Assembly (NCBI RefSeq): GCF_000379765.1
Contig: NZ_KB903498.1
Span: 66,778 to 130,777, forward strand
Direction: 5' to 3'
Source of the DNA: Flexithrix dorotheae DSM 6795
GTDB taxonomy: Bacteria > Bacteroidota > Bacteroidia > Cytophagales > Flammeovirgaceae
Length of the DNA stretch: 64,000 nt
Every line of letters starts with the position of its first letter. Position 1 is the stretch's first letter. Below the pieces are notes generated by a model. That model did no database searches, had not been told where the DNA came from, and saw only the letters and a list, made by a program, of their open reading frames with translations. Positions 20,726-28,566 of the stretch are shown here, one piece after another. Position numbers and translations under genes: made by a program.

Positions 20726-21970
20726 ATGATTGAAAAGGAAGAAAAAATTAACTTTAATCGGTTAAAGACCGATATTTTAAGCTTATCTGAAATTGGGAAA
20801 AATAAAAAGGATAGAGGGATCTACAGAATGGCTTTTAGCGAACATGATATGCAGGCGAGGGGATGGCTAAGGGAACAAATACTCAATGCTGATTTGAAAT
20901 TTCAAATTGATGGGGCTGCAAATATTTCTGCAATTTTAGAGGGACAGGAAAACAAACCAAAGATCATTGTAGGATCACACATTGATACTGTTCCCTGTGC
21001 AGGTGCTCTGGATGGCACATTGGGCGTATTGATTGGTCTGGAATGTTTGAGAAGATTTAAGGAGTTAGGCATAAAACCAGTGCATGGAATCGAGTTGGTA
21101 AGTTTTACTGATGAAGAAGGCCGGTTTGGTGGAATGTTTGGTTCACAGTCATTTTGTGGGAGAACCACTCCTGAAACCCTTCATTCTTCCAGAGATTTAA
21201 ATGGAATTTCACTTTCAGAAGCTTTGAAGGCAAATGGATTTGAACCGATAAAGGCACTGGAAGCAGCCAGAAATCCCACTACTATCAAGAATTATCTGGA
21301 ATTGCATATTGAGCAGGGCCCTGTGTTGGATAACCTCAACAAACAGATAGGAGTAGTAACGGAAATTACGGGGCTTTTTAAATGGTCTGTCAAATTATTG
21401 GGTGTAGCTAATCACGCAGGTACTACCCCAATGGAGATGCGAAAAGATGCTTTTATGGGATTGGCAGAATTTGCCAATGAAATTCCAAGAATAATTGAGG
21501 AAAATGGCAGTGAAAAAAGCCGTGCTACAATTGGAAAGGTTGATTTACATCCCGGAGCGGCCAACTCAGTACCGGGAATGGTGGAGTTTTCTCTTGATGT
21601 GAGAGACACTTCGGTGGAAATATTAAACGAATTGCAGGAAGCTTTCCGGAAAGCCATTTCAGCTATTGCCAGGCGAAGGGAATTGATGTTTGAGTTTGAA
21701 ACATTAAGCTGGATAAATCCTGTAAAATGTGCTGAAGATGTCATGAAAGTAATTGAGGGAAATGCTAAAAAGCTAGCCCTGGATTATTTATTATTGCCTA
21801 GTGGAGCGGCTCACGATGCCCAAATTTTAGGGGAATTTGTGCCAAGTGCCATGATATTTGTGCCCAGTAAAAATGGATTAAGCCACTCACCTTCGGAATG
21901 GACTGCGTGGAGTGATATTGAGGCAGGAGCCAATTTAATGTTTCACACTATCCTGGAGCTTTCTCGTTAA
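20726..21970 (+). CDS. Zn-dependent M20-type amidase, hydantoinase/carbamoylase family
   Basis: 414 residues, of the family that hydrolyses N-carbamoyl amino acids, allantoate or ureidoglycolate. Metal ligands are visible: His85 and Asp96 (GSHIDTVPCAGALDGTLG), Glu130/131 (DEEGRFGG) and His in LELHIEQGP. The dimerisation lid domain (VTEITGLFKWSVKLLG onward) is present, and GAAHDAQ near the C-terminus carries the last ligand. It is followed 37 bp later by an isochorismatase-fold hydrolase, and convergent with carbamoyltransferase and asparagine synthetase genes, suggesting a ureido-compound pathway. The exact substrate is unknown. Confidence 0.9.
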   Translation: MIEKEEKINFNRLKTDILSLSEIGKNKKDRGIYRMAFSEHDMQARGWLREQILNADLKFQIDGAANISAILEGQENKPKIIVGSHIDTVPCAGALDGTLGVLIGLECLRRFKELGIKPVHGIELVSFTDEEGRFGGMFGSQSFCGRTTPETLHSSRDLNGISLSEALKANGFEPIKALEAARNPTTIKNYLELHIEQGPVLDNLNKQIGVVTEITGLFKWSVKLLGVANHAGTTPMEMRKDAFMGLAEFANEIPRIIEENGSEKSRATIGKVDLHPGAANSVPGMVEFSLDVRDTSVEILNELQEAFRKAISAIARRRELMFEFETLSWINPVKCAEDVMKVIEGNAKKLALDYLLLPSGAAHDAQILGEFVPSAMIFVPSKNGLSHSPSEWTAWSDIEAGANLMFHTILELSR

Positions 21971-21973
21971 ACA

Positions 21974-21989
21974 AACCGGTAGACCGGTT
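21974..21989. promoter_or_regulatory. Perfect palindrome between amidase and hydrolase genes
   Basis: AACCGGTAGACCGGTT has two 7-bp inverted arms around AG. It lies immediately after the amidase stop and 19 bp before the next ATG. It could be a TetR-like operator or a short RNA hairpin; it has no T run and so is not a terminator. Confidence 0.4.
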
Positions 21990-22007
21990 CATCTTAATTA
22001 ATTAACT

Positions 22008-22724
22008 ATGACAAAAGAATTAAATAAAAATCAGGACCCATTAAAGGAATTTTACAAAGGTTCAGTTGCTGATACCAGGGAAAGAATAGGTTTTATTAAA
22101 AATAAGGATATTGCCCTGCTTGTAATTGACATGCAATATTTAGATGCTGCGGAAGGCTATGGTGTTTTTCAGGATATAACCTCCAGCGGGGTACCATACG
22201 AAGCACAACAGTATTATTTTAATTCACTAAAAGGCCATGTAATTCCCAATATTCAGAAATTACAAAACATATTCAGAGATTTGGAACTGGAAGTTATTCA
22301 TACCAGAATTCAGGCCTTAACTAAAAATGGAAGAGACAGAAGTAATGGGCACAAAAGACTCAGTATTTTAGCGCCTCCTGGTTCAAAAGAAGCAGAATTT
22401 TTACCAGAAATTGCCCCGGTAGGAGATGAAATAGTCATCAATAAAACTTCAAGTGGTGTTTTTGCTTCTACTAATATGAACTATGTGTTGACAAATATTG
22501 GTATTAATGAATTATATGTAGTCGGGGTTTATACCAATGAATGTGTGGAAACTACAGTTAGAGATGCCTGCGATTTGGGCTATTTGGTTACCGTAATCGA
22601 TGATGGTTGTACTACAGTAAATCCAAAATTACATGAAGCTACCATTACCACTTTAAAAGACAGGTATGCTAAAATTATGACAACCGAAGAGGCTATTAAA
22701 GAGATAAAGACTTATTGTTCGTAA
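22008..22724 (+). CDS. Isochorismatase-fold cysteine hydrolase
   Basis: 238 residues. The Asp-Lys-Cys triad of the family is Asp41 (LLVIDMQ), Lys146 (INKTSSGVF) and Cys179 (YTNECVETT). Relatives include N-carbamoylsarcosine amidase, ureidoacrylate hydrolase and biuret hydrolase, all of which cut an amide or ureido C-N bond, as well as nicotinamidases. Its position directly behind a carbamoylase-type gene favours a ureido substrate (inference). The 3' end is closed by a bidirectional terminator. Confidence 0.88.
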   Translation: MTKELNKNQDPLKEFYKGSVADTRERIGFIKNKDIALLVIDMQYLDAAEGYGVFQDITSSGVPYEAQQYYFNSLKGHVIPNIQKLQNIFRDLELEVIHTRIQALTKNGRDRSNGHKRLSILAPPGSKEAEFLPEIAPVGDEIVINKTSSGVFASTNMNYVLTNIGINELYVVGVYTNECVETTVRDACDLGYLVTVIDDGCTTVNPKLHEATITTLKDRYAKIMTTEEAIKEIKTYCS

Positions 22725-22731
22725 AAATAAT

Positions 22732-22774
22732 TTCCCCCTCCTATTTTTATAATCAAATTAAATAGGAGGGGGAA
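22732..22774. terminator. Bidirectional terminator
   Basis: A perfect 15-bp stem (22732-22746 with 22760-22774, core CCCCCTCC/GGAGGGGG) with a 13-base loop and A/T-rich flanks, between the convergent hydrolase and asparagine synthetase genes. Confidence 0.8.
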
Positions 22775-22778
22775 GAAA

Positions 22779-24776
22779 TTATGCAGTTATAGCATCTTCA
22801 ACTTTAAGATCCTGCTTTATAAACTGCCTGTATAAAATATGTAAACCTAAAATATGGTTTACCAGAGCATCTTTTCTCACCAATAATACCGGATCAGTAT
22901 CATTTTTATAATCTTCTAGGAATTGGGTGAGACGTTTTACATCAAAAATGCCTACTTCTCTAATTCGCTCTTCACTCATAAATTCGTCCATTAATTTCTG
23001 GAAAGCTTTTTTCTTACTTTCTCCGGTGTGGCTTGGAGGAGCCATAAAGGCGAATTTTTCCCGCTTGTAAAGCACTTCAGGCAATATATTTTTCATGGCT
23101 TCTCTCAAAACCCACTTTTCAATATTACCTTTTATCCTGATATGCGGTGGGATTTCTCTGGCAAACTCTGCTACATGGTGATCCAAAAAGGCAGGTCTCG
23201 ATTCCATGGAATTGGCCATATCCACCCGATCACCACCCCAATTCAGAATCTGGCACTCCAGCATGGTTTTAATCCAGGTGTACTGCGCTTTATCCAACAC
23301 ATGTCTCTCTTCAATCTGGGATTGATCAAAAGATTCCGCTATGGTGCCTATCGGATCGTAATCTTTTAATTCCGCCTGCAATTCATCCGTAAGAAGTGGT
23401 TTGGCTATTTCCAGGGTTTTCATCCATGGCTGAATCCATGAAGGAGTAAAACCACATAATTTTTCAAAAGTAGGATGGGAAATAATGTCCTCTGAAAGAA
23501 TTGCTCCTTTAAAAATATTGTTATTTTTATCCATCAATTCACCAAAAGATTTGGCTTCCTCGGCAGTCATTTTCGATTTGTCATAGCCATAGCGCAACAT
23601 ATCCCTTTTAAATGCAGGATATCCTCCAAATAACTCATCGGCACCTTCTCCGGTCACTACCACTCTGTACCCCGATTCATTTACCCTTTTACTCATCCCC
23701 CATTTGGCCACTCCAAGCGTATTATAGAAAGTTCTTTCGGCATGCCATAAGGTTTTGATGTAATTTTCACCATAAAGTTCATCGGCAGACAAGTTCAAAA
23801 TTTCATGGTCTGCATTCACCCTTTCAGCCATTTCAATGGCAATTTTAGATTCGTCATAAGCATCGTGATCGAAACTAATGGTATAGGCTTTTACCGGAGA
23901 TTGTTGCATGGCAGAAGCCAGTCCCAGCATAGAACAGCTATCAATTCCACCTGATAAGTAACAACCAACAGGAACATCAGCCTCTAATCGCAGGCTAACA
24001 GCTTCAAGTAACTTTTCTTTTACACCATCGATGTAATAATTATCATCTTTAATTTCTCTCTCATTTTCCTTGGGAAAGTCCATATCCCAGTAACATTTTT
24101 CAGTCATTTCAAAGCTGTCTCCATTTCTTTGAATGATCATCATATGTCCTGGTTTTAGGGCGTGAACGTCCTTGTAAGGAGAACTCCCGGGTACCATAGT
24201 ATGAATAAGCTGGTGTAAAACAGCCTGCTTATCAAATTCCCTCGGTACAAGCGGATGCGCAAAGAGTGATTTAATTTCCGAACCATAAACAAAAGCCTCT
24301 TTACCCAGACTTTTGTGGTGATGGTAGAAGAACGGTCTGATTCCAAATCTGTCCCTTACCACAATTAACCGGTCTTTTTTTCCATCGTAAAGAGCAAAAG
24401 CAAACTCCCCTCTCAGGTGATGAACAAAGTCAAGTCCGTGTTTTTCATAAAGGTATAAGGCTATTTCACTATCTGATTTTGTTCTGAAATTAAACCCTTC
24501 CAGATTTAATTCACTTCGTATTTTTTTATAGCCATAAAACTCACCATTTACGGTAAGTACATTTTCCTTATCCTCATTGTAAAGGGGCTGTGAACCCGTT
24601 TCCAAGTCAATAATAGACAAACGGGCATGGCCCATCATCAGGCCTTTTTCTTTATTGTAATGAAAAGATGATCCGTCTGGCCCACGGTGAGAAATGATGT
24701 TTACCATTTCTTTAGCGGGTACGGCATCATCATTACTCATATTATTGGAAACCCAAATTCCTGCTATTCCACACAT
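22779..24776 (-). CDS. asnB: Asparagine synthetase (glutamine-hydrolysing)
   Basis: 665 residues. It starts MCGIAGIW, so after Met removal Cys1 is the glutaminase nucleophile. The class II amidotransferase domain (about 1-230) contains ISHRGPDGSS and VRDRFGIRPFFY; the synthetase domain carries the PP-loop SGGIDS and VVTGEGADELFGGY. Normally it makes asparagine from aspartate, glutamine and ATP, but this family also amidates other carboxylates. It is 84 bp downstream of a carbamoyltransferase-like gene on the same strand and faces two C-N hydrolases, so a specialised role is possible. Confidence 0.9.
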   Translation of the reverse strand: MCGIAGIWVSNNMSNDDAVPAKEMVNIISHRGPDGSSFHYNKEKGLMMGHARLSIIDLETGSQPLYNEDKENVLTVNGEFYGYKKIRSELNLEGFNFRTKSDSEIALYLYEKHGLDFVHHLRGEFAFALYDGKKDRLIVVRDRFGIRPFFYHHHKSLGKEAFVYGSEIKSLFAHPLVPREFDKQAVLHQLIHTMVPGSSPYKDVHALKPGHMMIIQRNGDSFEMTEKCYWDMDFPKENEREIKDDNYYIDGVKEKLLEAVSLRLEADVPVGCYLSGGIDSCSMLGLASAMQQSPVKAYTISFDHDAYDESKIAIEMAERVNADHEILNLSADELYGENYIKTLWHAERTFYNTLGVAKWGMSKRVNESGYRVVVTGEGADELFGGYPAFKRDMLRYGYDKSKMTAEEAKSFGELMDKNNNIFKGAILSEDIISHPTFEKLCGFTPSWIQPWMKTLEIAKPLLTDELQAELKDYDPIGTIAESFDQSQIEERHVLDKAQYTWIKTMLECQILNWGGDRVDMANSMESRPAFLDHHVAEFAREIPPHIRIKGNIEKWVLREAMKNILPEVLYKREKFAFMAPPSHTGESKKKAFQKLMDEFMSEERIREVGIFDVKRLTQFLEDYKNDTDPVLLVRKDALVNHILGLHILYRQFIKQDLKVEDAITA

Positions 24777-24860
24777 TTTTTCTAAATATTTATTTTTTAT
24801 TGATTAAAATCTAAATTGTAGGAACTAATAATTTAGCACATATTTGTAATATGCTTAAAA

Positions 24861-25952
24861 TCAATGGATTACGGGAATATTCTCTGGTAACCTATTGAAC
24901 CTGTTAAGCATAGAGATAAATAAAGCCTGCCTGATAAAAACAGCTCCGTGTGCTTGTGTAAAATAAAGGTTGTGATTGGTATTATCCAACACAGGACTAA
25001 GTTCCTCCAGCCTGGCCAACGGATGTAATACCACAGCATCCTTTTTCAATTCACTTTCAGCATTGAGTTTAAATCTGCTGTCAAGGGCTTTATAACTGTC
25101 TCCTAAAAATGCAATTGAATTCATGTAAATCACATCAAGATCTGACAGGACTTCATTGATATCATTGGTGATCACAAAGTCCAATTCCGAATCAGCGATA
25201 TCTTGTGCTAGTTCTTCTCCCAGAGGATCAGCCAATTCTGAAATAATGGATACTTTCTTAATCACATCTTTGAAAAGTAAAGACATTTTCAAAAAACTTT
25301 TTACCGCTCTCATACTTCCAGGAGTCCCCAGAATACCCAGGTGAATTTTATCTTCATCTTTTACTTCACCTTTGAGTTCAGGTTTCCATTTTAGGATAGC
25401 AAACCAGTCGGCTAAAGCTTGTGTAGGATGTTCTCCAGAGCCATTACCCGCATTTATTAGGGGAATTCGTAGGTTTTGCATTATTTCCTCAATGGCATTG
25501 GTTTTGGTATGCCGGACAATCACCAAATCCCCATAAGCATTAAACATCTCACCGATATCAGAAAGCGATTCTCCTTTGGCCTGCCCGGTACTTTTTCCGT
25601 CAGCAATACTGATGATTTTACCATCCAGTCTCAATACTGCACTTTCAAAGGAAAGCCGGGTTCTTGTGCTGGCTTCAAAAAATGCAGTAATGGCAATTTT
25701 TCCATCCAGTGGATGACTTTCTGCAATTTCTGTGGCTTCCAGTAAAGCGGCAAACTTGCAAATTTCAAGTACCAGTTCCTTATCGAACTGATTGACAGAA
25801 ATAATTGACTGACCAACCAATTTCTTAAGAATTTCCAGCTTTATCTTATCGTGATAATATAATTTTTCCGGGTCAGGATGTAACCCCTGAGAATTTAATG
25901 GGTCCTCTTGAATTTCATTAGCACTAGAACTGTTTAATTTTTCTACTACCAT
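24861..25952 (-). CDS. Aspartate/ornithine carbamoyltransferase-like protein with altered acceptor site
   Basis: 363 residues. Carbamoyl-phosphate contacts are conserved: STRTRLSFE (95-103), Arg147, HPTQALAD (175-182) and Arg215. The second-domain end LHPLARLEELSP and YFTQAHGAVFIRQAL resemble aspartate carbamoyltransferase. However, where that enzyme has the aspartate-binding RxQxER motif this protein has YMNSIAFLGD (276-285), and HPLPR has become HPLAR. A different acceptor than aspartate is therefore likely. There is also an extra N-terminal segment of about 30 residues. The start overlaps the stop of a small membrane-protein gene upstream. Confidence 0.88.
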   Translation of the reverse strand: MVVEKLNSSSANEIQEDPLNSQGLHPDPEKLYYHDKIKLEILKKLVGQSIISVNQFDKELVLEICKFAALLEATEIAESHPLDGKIAITAFFEASTRTRLSFESAVLRLDGKIISIADGKSTGQAKGESLSDIGEMFNAYGDLVIVRHTKTNAIEEIMQNLRIPLINAGNGSGEHPTQALADWFAILKWKPELKGEVKDEDKIHLGILGTPGSMRAVKSFLKMSLLFKDVIKKVSIISELADPLGEELAQDIADSELDFVITNDINEVLSDLDVIYMNSIAFLGDSYKALDSRFKLNAESELKKDAVVLHPLARLEELSPVLDNTNHNLYFTQAHGAVFIRQALFISMLNRFNRLPENIPVIH

Positions 25953-26071
25953 ACCTTTTTGTTTTTATAATCTGAAATTAACATTATTAGCAAAGCAATA
26001 GTGGCCAGGGAAGTCATTACCAAGGCACCAACTATAAGAATAAATAAGAATGATTTTGAGAAAAAAATCAT
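25946..26071 (-). CDS. Small single-pass membrane protein (41 residues)
   Basis: A 42-codon frame starts with ATG at 26071 and ends TAG at 25946-25948, overlapping the carbamoyltransferase ATG (25950-25952), a typical coupling arrangement. The product begins MIFFSKSFLFILIVGA, has a hydrophobic segment of about 25 residues and ends with a basic tail (SDYKNKKVW), giving one membrane helix with the tail probably in the cytoplasm. It lies 78 bp downstream of an SSS symporter gene. Small accessory subunits of SSS symporters are known, so it may be the symporter partner; this is inference from size and position. Confidence 0.6.
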   Translation of the reverse strand: MIFFSKSFLFILIVGALVMTSLATIALLIMLISDYKNKKVW

Positions 26072-26149
26072 ATTTAACTGCGTTGTGATTTATTTTAATA
26101 TTTATATCAACTTATATTTTAAAAGCCATTTGAAGTTGAATGTTCAACT

Positions 26150-27613
26150 TCAGGGTGTGGTTGATTTTTCTGGAGCAGGTTCCAAAACCACATCCGATTC
26201 ATCCAATTCTTTCCAGTTGAAATCGCCAGGTTTGATTACCGTAACCAATACCACTACAATCATGGAAACAGCTGCTCCTATTAAAGAAGCGGTGTACCAG
26301 CCCCATATAAAATAGGCCCCTAAACCAAGAACAGAACCTGAAATCATCCCAAGCATCGCACCGGAAGCATTTGCTTTTTTCCAAAATAGTCCTGTGGCAA
26401 TCGGCCAGATAGTACTTCCAACAAGTGGTCCTGCAAAAAATAAAACAGTAGCAAGGGTGCCAATTCGGGGCAGGCAAACAACCCAGGCGAATACGCCAAG
26501 CCCAATAATAATTAGTTTGGAAATGAGCTGATGTTGTTTTTCCGAAGCTCCCGGATTAATCATTTTTTTGAAAATATCTTCAGAGATTAAATCAGATGTA
26601 GCGGCAAGTAAACTATCGATACTGGAGGCCAGAGAACAGAAGAAAACTGCGAAAACTACTATGGCACCTACTTTGCCCAAAACATGTGCTGCCACAAGAG
26701 GCCCCACCATATCCGGGCTGGTTATATTAATGCCCAATGCCCCTGTGGAAAGCGCGATAAATCCTGCTGCAATGGGTACGGGAAACCAAAACAAACCTGA
26801 TAATAAATAGGCCTTCTGTCCAATTTTTTTTCGCATGGAAAATGCCCGGCTCCACCATACATTACTATGGAAAATTTCTCCAATTCCAAATAACAGGTTA
26901 TTGAAAACAGCCATGATGGAAACAGGCAATAACATGTTGATAAGCATGGGTTTATCCTCCTTTACATTATTATATACCGTTTCGAAATCCACATAATTTA
27001 ATACGCTAAACCCCACTACTACTAAACCAATGAGAATAATGATACTTTGGATAAAATCGGTTCCAATTACCGCATACATCCCACCTACCAGGGTGTATAA
27101 TACGCACACAATTAGAATGGAGGTCATGCCAATGTGATAGGGGATATTAGCAAGTGCCTGCATCAGAATTCCACCGGCCATACCCATACTGATCAACCAG
27201 GTGATGCCATAAAAAATGGAGATGACAAGAAATACAATCCATGTAGGTTTTCCGTACCTCAAGCGAATAAAATCTCCACTGGTGAATCCATTGGGCATTA
27301 ATTGTCGGATTCTATTGGCTAACGGAGCAAAAAGGAAAAGTCCGAAAGATGCGGTAGAATAGGCGATCATCCCCCAAACGCCAAGCTCCAGTGCAAATTG
27401 AGGAGCCAGCATGGTCGTATTTGAAGTAATCCAGGTGGCCATTGCTGTGGCTGTTCCCAATGCCAGGCCTACATTTCTGCCAGCTAACATAAATCCTTCA
27501 GCACTGGTCACTTTTTTACCCCAATAAATTCCAAGACCAATCCAAAATAAGCTTAAAGAAATTAAAAGAATAAAACCGGTCTGCTCACTTATGATAGCAG
27601 ATTGAAAATTCAT
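26150..27613 (-). CDS. Sodium:solute symporter (SSS family)
   Basis: About 487 residues with 13 or so hydrophobic helices. Signature segments include FMLAGRNVGLALGTATAMATW, WLISMGMAGGILMQALAN and CSLASSIDSLLAATSDL, the last matching the SSS sodium-site helix. The ATG at 27613 is preferred to a start at 27664 that would add 17 residues and run into the upstream gene. Related transporters carry urea, sugars, proline or pantothenate. Cotranscription with a carbamoyltransferase-like gene makes a ureido compound or urea a reasonable guess, but the substrate is not shown by sequence. Confidence 0.88.
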   Translation of the reverse strand: MNFQSAIISEQTGFILLISLSLFWIGLGIYWGKKVTSAEGFMLAGRNVGLALGTATAMATWITSNTTMLAPQFALELGVWGMIAYSTASFGLFLFAPLANRIRQLMPNGFTSGDFIRLRYGKPTWIVFLVISIFYGITWLISMGMAGGILMQALANIPYHIGMTSILIVCVLYTLVGGMYAVIGTDFIQSIIILIGLVVVGFSVLNYVDFETVYNNVKEDKPMLINMLLPVSIMAVFNNLLFGIGEIFHSNVWWSRAFSMRKKIGQKAYLLSGLFWFPVPIAAGFIALSTGALGINITSPDMVGPLVAAHVLGKVGAIVVFAVFFCSLASSIDSLLAATSDLISEDIFKKMINPGASEKQHQLISKLIIIGLGVFAWVVCLPRIGTLATVLFFAGPLVGSTIWPIATGLFWKKANASGAMLGMISGSVLGLGAYFIWGWYTASLIGAAVSMIVVVLVTVIKPGDFNWKELDESDVVLEPAPEKSTTP

Positions 27614-27632
27614 TTTTATTAAAAATTTAGTA

Positions 27633-28160
27633 TTATGAAAAATTTGTAGTGCGAACCCCGACAACTATTACAGCAACGGTGAGTAAAAAAACCAAAGCCC
27701 CCATGGCACAGAGTGTGAGGGCAAATTCCAATGAAAAATGTTCTACCCGAGCCTGAAGGTGGGAAGACCATTGACTTTCTTTTTGATTGTGCTGTTCAAT
27801 TATTTTTACCCGGTAATAGAAGGTTCCATCGGGTAATCCTGAAATATAGGTGGCTAAATCAGGACCTTTATAAATGTTTTTTATCTGGCTAAAGTTTTTA
27901 TCAGAGGATTGTTCCAGCAGAAAGGTATAGCCTTCAGGCAATTCAAATCCTTGAGCCATTCTCCATTCCAATTTAAAAAAGCCTGAATTCGATGTGAGTT
28001 CTGTCTGTTGCACGAATTCAGGAGGTTGCAGTTCCATAGTTGAATGAGCAATCACAAAAGGTGATGAAAAATAAATAGCAAGAAAAAAGAAACCAGCATA
28101 AATTAGTTTAGAGGCTTCTCGGGCAGGGTTGAGTAGAAAAAGTGGATTAGGGCTACTCAA
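27633..28160 (-). CDS. Exported single-pass membrane protein with fibronectin III-like domain
   Basis: 175 residues. The N-terminal hydrophobic signal (IYAGFFFLAIYFSS) is followed by a beta-sandwich of fibronectin III type (LEWRMAQGFELPEGYTFLLEQS to GTFYYRVKI) and a C-terminal membrane helix (ALTLCAMGALVFLLTVAVIVVGV). The domain should face the periplasm. It lies 19 bp before the symporter start, so the two are cotranscribed; it may assist the symporter or bind its ligand. No named family was recognised. Confidence 0.7.
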   Translation of the reverse strand: MSSPNPLFLLNPAREASKLIYAGFFFLAIYFSSPFVIAHSTMELQPPEFVQQTELTSNSGFFKLEWRMAQGFELPEGYTFLLEQSSDKNFSQIKNIYKGPDLATYISGLPDGTFYYRVKIIEQHNQKESQWSSHLQARVEHFSLEFALTLCAMGALVFLLTVAVIVVGVRTTNFS

Positions 28161-28566
28161 AAAATTAAAAAAATGGGCGATTTGTTCCTTTAAGCAAAAG
28201 ATGATGCAAAGGTAAAAAGGCTAAAATATTTAATCAAATTAAATTCAAATTTTAAGAATAATCTAAAATAACAGTGAAATAGGACGGATTTTAATCCCGG
28301 TTTCTAAAGGATTTACTTAGTTTCAGGTAATTTTTATGTTTATATTAATTTTCTTTTTGCTGGGAAAAAATGGAAATGTCATAAATGTTTCTGGTTTTAA
28401 TGATTTATTCAAACAGCTCAGAAAACTATGCAAAATTGCCTGGTGGTAGTTTTTATTACCCAAAACCCAACTTAATCCAGGATTGAATAAAATTCAATAT
28501 TGATGGGGAAAAACAAAAATATTTCAGAAATCATCCTTACCTTTAATTGCCTTAAAATGACAAAAA
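28161..28566. other. 406-bp divergent intergenic region
   Basis: It separates the symporter operon from the serine hydrolase gene. It contains a good minus-strand promoter at 28207-28238. On the plus strand, AT-rich sequence precedes the hydrolase gene but no clear promoter box or operator was recognised. Confidence 0.5.
28207..28238 (-). promoter_or_regulatory. Bacteroidota-type promoter of the symporter/carbamoyltransferase operon
   Basis: On the minus strand it reads TTTG (28235-28238), 20 bases, then TACCTTTG (28207-28214). Both the -33 and -7 boxes match the Bacteroidota consensus at the expected spacing. It lies about 47 bases before the first gene of the minus-strand operon. Confidence 0.65.

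Noticed and set aside
26001-26315. 104-codon plus-strand frame
   Set aside because: Overlaps the symporter gene on the opposite strand and covers the small membrane-protein gene; composition is antisense-like.
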